64,000 bases of DNA from contig NZ_JACHIP010000002.1 in the NCBI RefSeq assembly GCF_014203275.1, forward strand, positions 558,001 through 622,000. Direction: 5' to 3'. Both the position numbers and the translations under genes were made by a program. Position 1 is the stretch's first letter; the number at the start of each line of letters is the position of its first letter. Shown piece after piece: positions 9,302 to 16,849 of this stretch. The DNA is from Granulicella aggregans (lineage in GTDB: Bacteria; Acidobacteriota; Terriglobia; Terriglobales; Acidobacteriaceae). The notes under the pieces are model-generated. The model did not search any database. It was not told the origin of the DNA and worked only from the letters and a program-made list of their open reading frames with translations.

Positions 9302-11761
9302 TCACTCACTCCGCAATACCGACATCGGATCCACATTCGCCGCCGCTCTCGCCGGCAGAAACATCGCCAGCACCGCGATCCCCAGCACCCCTGCCGAAGC
9401 CAGCCCGTAAGCCACCGGATCAAACCTGGGCAGCCTGCCAATCACGCTCGCTAACACGCTCGTCAGGCCCAGAGACAGGCCTATGCCCAACACAACTCCA
9501 GCCACCGCAAAGACCAGCGCCTTGCGTAACACCATGGCAAAAAGCTGCGGGCGGTCTGCTCCCAGAGCCACCCGCAGACCAAACTCAAACTTCCTTTGAG
9601 CAACCGTGTACGCCGTCACCCCGTACATCCCCACCGCCGCCAGCAGCACACTCACACCCGCGAAGCTCCCAAACAGAAGGCTCTCGAACCTCTCTCCCTG
9701 CTGGCTCCCGCCGAGGTCGTCCTGCATCGTGCTCACCTTGATCGCAAGCTCCGGATGCGCGGTCGTGAGCTTTCCCTGCAACGTGCGCCCCATCGCAGCG
9801 GGATCGAGCACCGTCCGCACCACCAGCTGCATATCGGTTGCGATCGACGGATGCTGGGCGACCGGAACGTAAAACGTCGGCATCGGCGGGACACCCGGCG
9901 CAGAGCTGCGAATCGCGCCGACCACGCCCACGATCGTCCACCACTCGCCTTCGGAGTCATACCCGCACATGATCTGCTGTCCAATCGGGTCCTGGTCGTG
10001 AAAGACCGCCTGCGCCAGCGTGCTATCGATCAACAGCACCTTCGGCGCTTCAATCCGATCCTCTGCGTTCAACCATCGTCCGCGCAGCAGCGGCACCCCC
10101 AACGTCGTGAAGGTAGCCGGCGTGACAGGGCTTAGGTTCGCTACCGGCAGATTCTCCACCCCCGGCGCGAACACCTGCCGCCCTTTGATCGCATAGCTCA
10201 CATTGCCGACGCCGCGCATCGGAGCGCCGTCCATCGCCGAGGCGGAGGTCACTCCCGGCGTACCAGAGATAACCCGCAAGACATCGTCGAGCCGGTTCAT
10301 CCGCTCATGTGTCACGGCAAGCCGCGTCTCCTGAAACTCCGCAAGCGCAGCCGGCGACTTGTTCTTCGCAGCCTCAGGCAGCAACGGCGAACCGACAACG
10401 TGCATGTCCAGCGTCACCAGCGATTGGGCATTGAACCCAAGGTCCTGCTTCGAATCCACAATGAGCTTCTGCGCCAGCAGAATCGCAGCCACCGAAAGCG
10501 TCAGCGTCAGCGCGACCTCGGCAACGATCAGACCGTCGCGCAACCGGAGCGACCCGTGTGTCTCCGTGCCTCGCGCAGCGTCTGCCCGCATCGCCGTCGA
10601 TGGGTCGATATGCCACGACCGCCACACAGGCAGCAACGCCGTAATGGCCATCACCGCGAACGATATCAGGAAGGAAAACACGAACACGTCCGCATTCAAA
10701 TGGATCTCTTCCAGTCGAGGCATAGACGTCGGTGCCAGGCGGACCAGAAGTTTCAAAGCAGGGGCCGCCACCAGAACCGCAGCCAAAGATCCCCCGAGCG
10801 ACAGGACCGCCGCCTCCAGCAAGGCACGCCCAGCCAGTGTCGAACGCGAAGCTCCAAGCGCGGTCCGTATCGTCACAGCCCGAAGCTCCCGCGTGGCGCG
10901 CACCAGCTGCAGGTGCGTGATGTTCGCGCAAATGATCAGCAGGATTACCCCCACAGATCCCATCAGCAACCGCAGCCTCGACCGCATCCACCCCACCAGC
11001 TGCTCTTGTAACGGAACCGACTCGAGGGCCTTATGCGCATCCTCCACGTAGGCCTTCTGCAGGTGCGCCGAGAAGGTAGCGAACTCCGCCGCAAGCTGTT
11101 CCGGCGATACATCCGCTCTCCGTTTGCCAACCGCATTCTGGTTGTACGCAGTCCGGTTCAGGTTCTCCGGCGCCTGCTTCTGCTCGATCCACACACGCGT
11201 CTTGTCGGGGAATGAGAACCCCTCCGGCAGAACCCCAACGATGGTGTAAATCTGAGTGCCATAGGAAGCCGACTTCCCCAGCGCGGACTGCGACGATCCG
11301 AAGTGCTCCCGCGCAAATCCTTCACCGACCAGGATCTCGCGGCCGTCTTTCTCGTCGGGATTGAAAAGCCTGCCCGCCACCGGCTGAACACCCATCACCT
11401 CAGCGAAGCGCGGGCTTACTACCGCCATCCAGATATAAATACTCTTGCCATTCAGCAGCAGGCCATCGGGCCATTCTTGATAGAAAGCCGTTGACTCCAG
11501 ACCATGTACCTGCTTCGAGATATCGACATAGTCACCCCCGCCTAGCCCACCAAACGATCTGTTCTCGTTGATAAAGTGCGTCCGCAACGCCACGATCCGG
11601 TCCGCATCGTGATACCCCAGCGGCCGCAGCAACACGCAGTCCACCACCGCGAAGATCGCCGCGTTCAACCCGATCCCAATCCCCAGCGTCGCAATCACCG
11701 TCAACGTAAACGCAGGCGACCGGCGAAGGCTCCGAAGTGCATGGCGAACTGTAGCGAACAT
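9302..11761 (-). CDS. ADOP/MacB-type ABC permease (first)
   Basis: An 819-residue permease. ATG 11761 has a strong AAAGGAGG seven bases upstream. N-terminal helix (TVIATLGIGIGLNAAIFAVV), MacB_PCD periplasmic domain, FtsX blocks (VTIRTALGASRSTLAGRAL and FEFGLRVALGADRPQLFAMV) and the ADOP tail ANVDPMSVLRSE are all present. It is the permease nearest the ATPase and the first of five in line. The gap to the ATPase (11762-11926) holds a small inverted repeat around 11797-11825 (CCCACATCTTG / AGATGTAGG). Confidence 0.93.
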   Translation of the reverse strand: MFATVRHALRSLRRSPAFTLTVIATLGIGIGLNAAIFAVVDCVLLRPLGYHDADRIVALRTHFINENRSFGGLGGGDYVDISKQVHGLESTAFYQEWPDGLLLNGKSIYIWMAVVSPRFAEVMGVQPVAGRLFNPDEKDGREILVGEGFAREHFGSSQSALGKSASYGTQIYTIVGVLPEGFSFPDKTRVWIEQKQAPENLNRTAYNQNAVGKRRADVSPEQLAAEFATFSAHLQKAYVEDAHKALESVPLQEQLVGWMRSRLRLLMGSVGVILLIICANITHLQLVRATRELRAVTIRTALGASRSTLAGRALLEAAVLSLGGSLAAVLVAAPALKLLVRLAPTSMPRLEEIHLNADVFVFSFLISFAVMAITALLPVWRSWHIDPSTAMRADAARGTETHGSLRLRDGLIVAEVALTLTLSVAAILLAQKLIVDSKQDLGFNAQSLVTLDMHVVGSPLLPEAAKNKSPAALAEFQETRLAVTHERMNRLDDVLRVISGTPGVTSASAMDGAPMRGVGNVSYAIKGRQVFAPGVENLPVANLSPVTPATFTTLGVPLLRGRWLNAEDRIEAPKVLLIDSTLAQAVFHDQDPIGQQIMCGYDSEGEWWTIVGVVGAIRSSAPGVPPMPTFYVPVAQHPSIATDMQLVVRTVLDPAAMGRTLQGKLTTAHPELAIKVSTMQDDLGGSQQGERFESLLFGSFAGVSVLLAAVGMYGVTAYTVAQRKFEFGLRVALGADRPQLFAMVLRKALVFAVAGVVLGIGLSLGLTSVLASVIGRLPRFDPVAYGLASAGVLGIAVLAMFLPARAAANVDPMSVLRSE

Positions 11762-11926
11762 AAGCAGCCTCCTTTACTTCGGATACGGGTATGGGCGCCC
11801 CACATCTTGATTTTGAGATGTAGGTATCCTGCCACCGCCATAGGGGTGGAGATCCATCTCTGTGCCCCATTCATCGCGCTCTTGCCTCACGCGAGGAATG
11901 AGACGTAAACCTTCCGAATCTCCTCG

Positions 11927-12679
11927 TTACGCCGAAGCAGCCGAGGCACTCGTAGTCGAAGCGTTGCGCTCCGGATCAGACAGCAACTGCTGCAGCTCAC
12001 CCTCAGCCACCACTTTGCCGTCGAACAGGTGTACCTGCCGCTGCGCATGCGCCGCAAACCGAGGATCGTGGGTCACCATGCAGATCGTCGCGCCCTCAGC
12101 GTGCAGATCGGCCAGCAGATGCATCACCGCCTCGCCGTTCTTCGAGTCGAGATTACCCGTCGGCTCGTCCGCCAGCAGGATCGAAGGCGTCCCCGCCAGC
12201 GCTCTGGCCACGGCGACACGCTGCTGCTGACCGCCTGAGAGCTGTGCCGGATAGTGCCGCATCCGGTGCGCCATGTTCACGCGCTCCAGAGCATTCTGTA
12301 CGCGATCTTTACGCTCGGAAGCCGGCATCCCCGCGCGATAGGTCAGCGGCAGCTCGACGTTCTCATACACGGTCAGGTCGCCAATCAGGTTGAAGCTCTG
12401 GAAGATGAACCCAATCTCCTGGTTGCGAATCCGCGACCGGTCGCCGAACTTCAGGTTCGCGACCTCCTTCGAGTTCAGCGTGTAGCGGCCATCGCTCGGC
12501 GTATCCAGTAGGCCAATGATCGACAGCAGCGTCGACTTCCCGCAGCCCGAAGGCCCCGACATCGCCACATACTCCCCACGCCCAATGTTCAGATGGACCC
12601 CCGAGAGCGCATGTGTCTCGATCTCGTCCGTGTAAAAGACCTTGGTCAGCTTTTCAATCTCGATCAGATTATCCGCCAT
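11927..12679 (-). CDS. ABC transporter ATP-binding protein, MacB/LolD type
   Basis: A 250-residue ATPase. The start is set at ATG 12679 because AGGA lies just upstream and the family begins around LIEIEKLTKVF. It has Walker A GPSGCGKST, a Q-loop (GFIFQSFNL), the signature LSGGQQQRVAVARAL, Walker B ILLADEPT and an H-loop (CMVTHDPRF). These place it in the MacB/LolD/FtsE group that powers permeases with large periplasmic domains. It lies between the adaptor and five permeases, so it is the shared energiser of the operon, unlike the usual 'orphan' ADOPs. Confidence 0.95.
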   Translation of the reverse strand: MADNLIEIEKLTKVFYTDEIETHALSGVHLNIGRGEYVAMSGPSGCGKSTLLSIIGLLDTPSDGRYTLNSKEVANLKFGDRSRIRNQEIGFIFQSFNLIGDLTVYENVELPLTYRAGMPASERKDRVQNALERVNMAHRMRHYPAQLSGGQQQRVAVARALAGTPSILLADEPTGNLDSKNGEAVMHLLADLHAEGATICMVTHDPRFAAHAQRQVHLFDGKVVAEGELQQLLSDPERNASTTSASAASA

Positions 12680-12742
12680 AGCTTCCTCTCCTCGTTTCAA
12701 ATAAGTCCCGCGTGCAACCTAGCCAGAAGCCCGTCAAACCCG

Positions 12743-13024
12743 CTAAAACTCAGTAACCGCCGCCGTCGCCTTGAACAAAAATTCCGCCATCGACCCGGTC
12801 GTTTCATCCAGAAACTCTGTCAAAGACACGGCCTCCTCAAACAGGAAATCCGCTATCGATGCCACCTCGTCAGCCAGTAACTCTGCCGTGGACCCGACCT
12901 CCTCAAACAAAACATCCGTCATCCTAAACATCTCAACCGCCGTCACCACAAACATCGCAAGATCCGTCATCCCGACCCTGAGTGAAGCGAAAGGGAAAGA
13001 TCCCGTCATATTTCCTCCCGCCAT
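12743..13024 (-). CDS. Small protein with five 11-residue repeats (uncertain)
   Basis: A 93-codon frame between adaptor and ATPase, with ATG six bases after the adaptor stop and no strong ribosome site; translational coupling would be needed. Residues 38-92 are five degenerate 11-residue units with pattern xLFEExxSxAE (for example FLFEEAVSLTE, FLDETTGSMAE). The start of the frame reads through a copy of a dispersed DNA repeat (ASLRVGMTD), which argues against a conserved protein. Either a repeat-built small amphipathic protein or non-coding repetitive DNA that happens to be open. Confidence 0.3.
   Translation of the reverse strand: MAGGNMTGSFPFASLRVGMTDLAMFVVTAVEMFRMTDVLFEEVGSTAELLADEVASIADFLFEEAVSLTEFLDETTGSMAEFLFKATAAVTEF
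12749..12913. repeat. 33-bp degenerate tandem repeat, five units
   Basis: Five consecutive 33-base units, recognisable through their translation on the minus strand (xLFEExxSxAE) and on the plus strand (xSAIDxTSSxx). Units share positions but have drifted. They sit between two operon genes in the normal intergenic position. Confidence 0.7.
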
Positions 13025-13030
13025 CGTTCT

Positions 13031-14290
13031 TTACTCAATCCGCAACCGGTCATTCGTATCCCACCTCGACATATCCGACAGCACCACTGTGTCTCCCGGC
13101 TGCAGGCCTTCCAGCACCTGGATGCTGTTTACCGAAGCCCGCCCAACCTTCACCGGCACCTTCACCGCCGTCGTTCCGTCCGCCGAAACGCGGAACAGAC
13201 TGATCGTGCTGTTCTCATTGCCCAAAGCCGGCCGGCCAACGTAAACCACGTCTGCCATCCGGTCCAGGTCGATCGTTCCATCAACTGAGAGATCAGGACG
13301 CGCGCCCTGCGGCAACGCTCCTGCTAGCTCTACGTCAACCGTGACCGTTCCGTTCTGTACGGCGCCATCAATTCTTGTCACCTTGCCCGGGATCACGCCG
13401 TTATGCGTGTCTATCTCTGCCGGCTGGCCGATCTGGATGTCACGGGCCTGCGTCTCCGCAATCTTGAGCGACGCCTTCAACTGGTCCGGCTGCACGACTT
13501 TGGCGAGAGTGATCCCCGGAGCAACATGCTCACCTACTTGGTGTGGCAGGTCGACCAGAACGCCGTCGATCCCAGCCTTCACGCTCAACGCATCAAGCTG
13601 TCGCTGCTTCAGCGAGAGAATCGCCTTGGCCTGATCCACCTTCGTCTGCGAGACCGCAAGCTGCGTAGAAATCGACGCCTGGTTCAGCGTCAACCGCTGC
13701 TTTTCCAGATCGTCGCGCTGCTTCAGTTCGTCGCTCTTACCCTTCGAAGCGCTATAGGTCAGGCCGCTGATCACGCCCAGGTCGTACAGGCTCTTGTCCG
13801 TCTGTGCCTGCAGCGCCGCCTGCTGTTGGTCCGCGCCCACCGTGGCCGCTCCCGCCCGCTGCGTCATCAGGTCGCTGTTCACCTTCGCGCGTGTATTTTC
13901 GAGGTCCGCGAGCGCCGCCTTCAGCTGCAACTGCGCGTCCAGCAGCTGCTGCGTCAGCGTCGGATCGACAAGGTCCATCAACACCGTGTCAGACGTCACC
14001 TTGGTGCCGGGAAGCACGCGGATACGCACCACCGTCGCCTCGGTCTCCGCCGGGATCAGCCGCAGCCGGTCCTCGCGCGGGACGAGGGAACCGGGTCCCC
14101 GGACCTGCCGCACCAACGGCCCGCGCTTGACCACGTCCGTCCAGATCGCGCTCCGCTCGACGGAAGGAACCGCCGGCTTCAACCGCACTACGAAAAACGC
14201 AACTGCCGCCACCGCGACTAGCGCCACTGCGGCAAACGCCCAGGTACGACGTTGCCTCCGAACTTTCAAGTCTGGCCTAGAGATATCCAT
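13031..14290 (-). CDS. HlyD/MacA-type periplasmic adaptor of the export operon
   Basis: Start at ATG 14290 gives 419 residues. An in-frame ATG at 14341 would add 17 unlikely residues, and neither start has a clear ribosome site. It has a basic N-terminus, one membrane anchor (AFAAVALVAVAAVAFFVV), a biotinyl-lipoyl-like segment (GPLVRQVRGPGSLVPREDRL), a long alpha-helical hairpin rich in Gln/Asp/Lys (about residues 115-225) and a beta-barrel/membrane-proximal domain ending in the usual LQPGDTVVLSDMSRWD. This is the membrane-fusion subunit that would link the permeases to an outer-membrane channel, none of which lies nearby. First gene of the operon. Confidence 0.9.
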   Translation of the reverse strand: MDISRPDLKVRRQRRTWAFAAVALVAVAAVAFFVVRLKPAVPSVERSAIWTDVVKRGPLVRQVRGPGSLVPREDRLRLIPAETEATVVRIRVLPGTKVTSDTVLMDLVDPTLTQQLLDAQLQLKAALADLENTRAKVNSDLMTQRAGAATVGADQQQAALQAQTDKSLYDLGVISGLTYSASKGKSDELKQRDDLEKQRLTLNQASISTQLAVSQTKVDQAKAILSLKQRQLDALSVKAGIDGVLVDLPHQVGEHVAPGITLAKVVQPDQLKASLKIAETQARDIQIGQPAEIDTHNGVIPGKVTRIDGAVQNGTVTVDVELAGALPQGARPDLSVDGTIDLDRMADVVYVGRPALGNENSTISLFRVSADGTTAVKVPVKVGRASVNSIQVLEGLQPGDTVVLSDMSRWDTNDRLRIE

Positions 14291-14368
14291 CGCCAGAGAT
14301 AGAAGCAACTGCCTAGCCGTCCAAAAGCCGCCCACGCACATGCAAATAAAGGACTTAGGTTAGCTTTA

Positions 14369-14415
14369 GGACTCGTCCCTGTCCGGTTTTGGGAATCAGT
14401 GTCCACAATCGGACA
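14369..14415. promoter_or_regulatory. Inverted repeats upstream of the export operon
   Basis: TGTCC-N6-GGACA at 14400-14415 and GGACTCGTCC at 14369-14378 lie upstream of the adaptor, with a third TGTCC half-site at 14380. On the minus strand a CGG-N8-TTGC arrangement (about 14303-14318) has the GG/GC spacing of a sigma-54 promoter, and dyads of this type are common NtrC-family sites. The assignment is tentative because the -12 box is only 14 bases from the chosen start codon. Confidence 0.35.
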
Positions 14416-14422
14416 GTGCGCT

Positions 14423-14453
14423 CTGGGGGTCTCCCGGCACACCGACCCCCCAG
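14423..14453. repeat. GC-rich hairpin
   Basis: CTGGGGGTC pairs with GACCCCC(C)AG around a 12-base loop. It is a strong hairpin with no T-run on either side, located upstream of the export operon. Role unknown. Confidence 0.5.
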
Positions 14454-14568
14454 ACGCAACAAACCCCGCGATCATATTGCAATCGCAGGGTTCCAGTATC
14501 CGGAGAATAGGTTAGATAAGCGTTCGCTGACGCTTTTGACTAATTTGTTTCGAATGAGATGGGATCAG

Positions 14569-14763
14569 CTAGCTGCAGAGACGGGCCTTCTCACGGAAGA
14601 ACCGGAGGCGATCCATCCACACTGCGGCGTTTACCGTGTCTCGGTGGCGAAGGGAATAGTCTACGAGCGACCCAGAAGCCTTCGCGGCAGCTTCGAAGAA
14701 CCGCGCCCGCCAGGTGGGAGCGCTCACAATCCGTTGAAAGGGGGCATCAAAATACGTACGCAT
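14569..14763 (-). CDS. Hypothetical small protein
   Basis: A 64-codon frame. ATG 14763 has GGAG eight bases upstream, and about 50 bases further up there is TTGACA followed 17 bases later by a poor -10. The product (MRTYFDAPFQRIVSAP...) is basic, without a recognisable domain. The ribosome site and promoter-like sequence are the only support; it could be a decayed gene. Confidence 0.35.
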   Translation of the reverse strand: MRTYFDAPFQRIVSAPTWRARFFEAAAKASGSLVDYSLRHRDTVNAAVWMDRLRFFREKARLCS

Positions 14764-15353
14764 CGATATAGCTCCAAGTTTGTATCTTCTGATACCGTTT
14801 ACTGCCTTTTGCTTGTCAAATCCAACCGGGCCCCGCCTCAACTGGGCGACATCTATAAACTCTTCATCGTTCAGGGTCTGTCAGGTTCAATCCACAAAGC
14901 GCAAATCTTCCACCTGAGGGCCGCTGCTTCCGTGCCCAACGGTTTTTGCATCGCAGTTTGTTTCAGAGATACCGATAAACCAAGGCTAAGAAACTAAATG
15001 GTTCATGTCAGGCAACTAAATGTTTAGAAATTGAATCGTGGGAACGGACTAATAATCGCATCAAAGCGCCGAATTAGAACCCACTGTTTTCTTCGGATTA
15101 CCTTTATCCTGAAGGTAACCACCCGAAGTTTCGAATTGAATTGTTACCTCGATACCTCCTCTGCTCGCTCTTTACCACTTGTTTCCACAAACACCAAAAA
15201 CCCTTCACAGTTTCTCGCACTGCATACATTGATCTTTTGTTACGGTTTCGTCAATAGGCGACATGCATTCGCGCAAAGTAACCCTTAATCGCAGCCCCAA
15301 AGGGGACCGAAAACAGCTTCTCGTCTTGTGATACGTTCAGCGAGAGAGGTTGG
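14764..15353. other. Non-coding stretch
   Basis: About 590 bases, with an AT-richer part at 15030-15290. No frame has a convincing start, and I see no tRNA, strong hairpin or repeat. It probably holds promoters for the small gene at 15354 and for 14763. Confidence 0.5.
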
Positions 15354-15620
15354 ATGATGTCTCGAAGCGAAAGTTACCACTGCGATGTCTGCGGGAAGCT
15401 CAAAATGGAGACCGACCTGTGGTGGATGGCCTGGGTCGATTGTTTTAACGGCGGAAATCCCGGCGAGGATCAGCCATTGCTCAAACTCACGCGGTGGCAC
15501 AGGGCGCAGGCGCACGAGGACGAAGTCAAGCACCTCTGCGGCGCTCGCTGCTCAGAGACCTATATGGAGAGGTGGATCACCAGCCAGCGCGAACACCCCG
15601 AAGCTCATTGCGAGACATAA
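15354..15620 (+). CDS. Small Cys-rich (zinc-ribbon-like) protein
   Basis: An 88-residue protein with CDVC near the N-terminus and HLCGARC near residue 63, a spacing suggesting one zinc site. GAGAGG lies four bases before ATG 15354 and seven before ATG 15357; the latter may be the true start. It is rich in Trp/His/Glu and lacks a signal peptide. I do not recognise the family; the cysteine pairs and good ribosome site argue that it is real. Confidence 0.6.
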   Translation: MMSRSESYHCDVCGKLKMETDLWWMAWVDCFNGGNPGEDQPLLKLTRWHRAQAHEDEVKHLCGARCSETYMERWITSQREHPEAHCET

Positions 15621-15761
15621 AGACCTGCTACGCGCGAAGCAGTCACTTCGTGACGTGTATTGGGCTTTGAGTGGCCCGACCGTTGGTCGGAAGATAGAAT
15701 ACGTGGCACCACGCGAAGCAGTATACAAGTCACGAATTGACCGCCGCCCGCGCAGGGCGCC

Positions 15762-16610
15762 TTACTGCGGTTTCTTATCTTCAGGCTTCTTCTCTTCGGG
15801 TACTGAATCGATCTGCTTGCCGTTGAAGAGGATGGTGCTCGTCGAGCGGAACTGGCTGTAGTTTGTGTACTTTACCGTCGACCGCATATGCACGTCCTGG
15901 CTCAAAGCGCCACTCTGAGCGGCGAAGTGCAGGTTGCCTTCGGCCTTGGTGTAGGTCGGAAACCAGTACTTTCCGTCGATCTGTTCGTAATAGGTAGTGA
16001 ATGGGGGCTGCAAATCCTCGTGGCCGCGGCGGGTATCCTGCGGAACCGTGGTTCCGTTTACTAGAACGATCTGGAAGTCCTGGGTGTCGACCCAGACTTT
16101 GCCTTTGAAGTAGTGTTTGCCCTTTTCGAGCGTTTTTGGGCCCGCGTCAAAGACGTAGGTTTCGAGGTCGTCGACGTGCTGCTTCCCTAGATAGGTAACG
16201 TCGTATTGGGGGAGATCTTCGGTGGTCAGAATGAAGGGAAGACGGTGCTCGATCTCGTCTAAGTCATTTGGCGTCATGATGACGCGTTCCAGCGAGTTCT
16301 GAGGGGCGAAGACGACGTGCTCCTCACGCCGGCCTTCTTTTGAGAAGGAGATGTCGGTGACCTGCTGATACTCGCCGTCGACCTTATTGGTGTCTTCGGA
16401 GATGGTGTCGATCTTTACGGACTGGCGGAAGGTGTAGTTTTCCCGGGCTTGTTTGAAGGCGCTCTCGCGCGCGCCGAACTTTTCGATGACCTGCTGCGCA
16501 GTCATTCCGGTTGGCGGAGTCGGGTCGAGCGGGCCGAAGCCCTCGACAGAATCCTGCGCAAACGCAGTCATTGCAACACCAAACAACAGAATCGCCCCAA
16601 GCCAACGCAT
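15762..16610 (-). CDS. Secreted protein, possibly lipoprotein-carrier-like
   Basis: A 282-residue product from ATG 16610, chosen because a signal peptide (MRWLGAILLFGVAMTAFAQ) starts there; a GTG at 16634 would add eight residues. The mature part has alternating beta-strand patterns (FRQSVKIDTI, VWVDTQDFQIVLVNG, YWFPTYTKAEG) reminiscent of the LolA/outer-membrane-lipoprotein-sorting fold, and a Lys/Pro/Glu-rich tail. Such proteins are common in Acidobacteria; no activity can be assigned. It is divergent from the S9 peptidase, with the parS-like palindrome between. Confidence 0.75.
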   Translation of the reverse strand: MRWLGAILLFGVAMTAFAQDSVEGFGPLDPTPPTGMTAQQVIEKFGARESAFKQARENYTFRQSVKIDTISEDTNKVDGEYQQVTDISFSKEGRREEHVVFAPQNSLERVIMTPNDLDEIEHRLPFILTTEDLPQYDVTYLGKQHVDDLETYVFDAGPKTLEKGKHYFKGKVWVDTQDFQIVLVNGTTVPQDTRRGHEDLQPPFTTYYEQIDGKYWFPTYTKAEGNLHFAAQSGALSQDVHMRSTVKYTNYSQFRSTSTILFNGKQIDSVPEEKKPEDKKPQ

Positions 16611-16771
16611 CGTGGACCCCAACCCTTCGCACACCTGACGTTAACGATAGACGGCTATCAGGGTGAAATGTTCCGAAGATGCGTTTTAGAGAGGTAAAGA
16701 GCAGATGCGGGTGACAAAATAGACAATTTGGGGCCAATCTTCCACTTGAAAGGTTGCTATAGTCCCAAGTT

Positions 16772-16801
16772 CCGCAGATGTTCCACGTGGAACATCTGCG
16801 G
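16772..16801. promoter_or_regulatory. Candidate parS site in a 30-bp perfect palindrome
   Basis: CCGCAGATGTTCCAC and its exact reverse complement meet at 16786/16787. The inner 16 bases, 16779-16794, are TGTTCCACGTGGAACA, identical to a parS sequence used by ParB in Pseudomonas and matching the bacterial consensus GTTNCACGTGNAAC. It lies between divergent genes. No parA/parB or oriC is in the window, so function is inferred from sequence alone. Confidence 0.75.
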
Positions 16802-16849
16802 GGTTTAGCCGATATCTTTGGCATTTTTGGAACGTAATAAACTGGCGCG

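Noticed and set aside
12771..13244. Plus-strand frame of 157 codons over the 33-bp repeats
   Set aside because: It runs antisense into the adaptor gene and owes its openness to the repeat register.
14389..14997. Plus-strand frame of 202 codons
   Set aside because: Starts inside a GC-rich hairpin, no ribosome site, no protein-like pattern.
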